From contig JBAYFX010000043.1 of the NCBI GenBank assembly GCA_041666965.1, forward strand, positions 1 to 7,038: DNA of 7,038 bases. Reading direction: 5' to 3'. The position numbers and the translations under genes are program-made. Of the stretch, positions 6,916 to 7,038 are shown one piece after another (positions within the stretch are counted from its first letter, which is position 1; every line of letters begins with the position of its first letter). The DNA comes from JBAYFX01 sp041666965. GTDB taxonomy: Bacteria; Patescibacteriota; Microgenomatia; UBA12405. The notes under the pieces are model-generated. The model was not told the origin of the DNA, ran no database searches, and worked only from the letters and a program-made list of their open reading frames with translations.

Positions 6916-7038
6916 ATGGTGACAGTTAACCGACCTTGGGGAAAATATGTGATTGTGGAAAAAAAGCCTGGTTATTGGATTAAAAAACTATATCTTAACC
7001 AAGGCGAATCTTTGAGCCTTCAAAGACATGAAGGAAGA
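6916..7038 (+). CDS. Cupin of the type II phosphomannose isomerase / ManC C-terminal family (partial, N-terminus only)
   Basis: Forty-one codons are visible before the right edge. RPWGKYVIVE (6-15) and the stretch ending GESLSLQRHEGR (30-41) match the start of the MannoseP_isomer cupin found as the C-terminal half of ManC (mannose-1-phosphate guanylyltransferase/mannose-6-phosphate isomerase) and as stand-alone proteins of about 110-130 residues. In that family the block around Q36, H38 and R41 leads into the metal-binding and substrate pocket. Because the cupin begins at residue 6, this is probably a stand-alone isomerase-type protein rather than a full ManC with an N-terminal nucleotidyltransferase. 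It would interconvert mannose-6-phosphate and fructose-6-phosphate, a sensible partner for mannose-1-phosphate-handling GH130 enzymes given a phosphomannomutase. The ATG follows the previous stop by six bases in the same frame, so it is probably cotranscribed. Confidence 0.82.
   Translation, partial: MVTVNRPWGKYVIVEKKPGYWIKKLYLNQGESLSLQRHEGR

Overview
The window looks like a piece of a Candidate Phyla Radiation (Patescibacteria) genome, most likely of the Microgenomates type. This is an inference from style, not from a marker gene. The reasons are moderate to low GC, very short intergenic gaps, almost no Shine-Dalgarno sequences ahead of the starts, standard use of TAA and TAG stops, and a large secreted protein combining a DUF2341 module, a LamG-like module and Ig/FN3-like repeats, a style common in those lineages.

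Layout. From the left edge to 2026 (minus strand) lies the N-terminal 675 codons of a large membrane-anchored or secreted surface protein; its C-terminus is outside the window. A 172-bp AT-rich spacer (2027-2198) follows, with a possible weak terminator. Then comes a complete L-lactate permease gene on the minus strand (2199-3698). A 109-bp divergent promoter region (3699-3807) separates it from a compact plus-strand operon: a GH130-family protein with a coiled-coil N-terminal extension (3808-4977), a protein made of two fused GH130 domains (4984-6909), and the first 41 codons of a cupin of the type II phosphomannose isomerase / ManC C-terminal family (6916 to the right edge).

How the genes may work together. 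Known GH130 enzymes are mostly beta-mannoside phosphorylases that release or add mannose from or to mannose-1-phosphate; a minority are hydrolases. Three GH130 modules next to a mannose-phosphate isomerase-type cupin suggest making, trimming or recycling a beta-linked mannose polymer or oligosaccharide and connecting it to fructose-6-phosphate. The divergent lactate permease would fit export of a fermentation end product or uptake of lactate. A direct link between the two transcription units is only suggested by their shared promoter region.

The most interesting points are the three-module GH130 operon, the loss of presumed phosphate-binding residues in the first half of the tandem protein while its catalytic EDPR motif is kept, and gene junctions of exactly six bases that keep all three operon genes in one reading frame. 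The junctions offer a simple route to the domain fusion. No RNA genes, CRISPR arrays, insertion sequences or attachment sites were seen.
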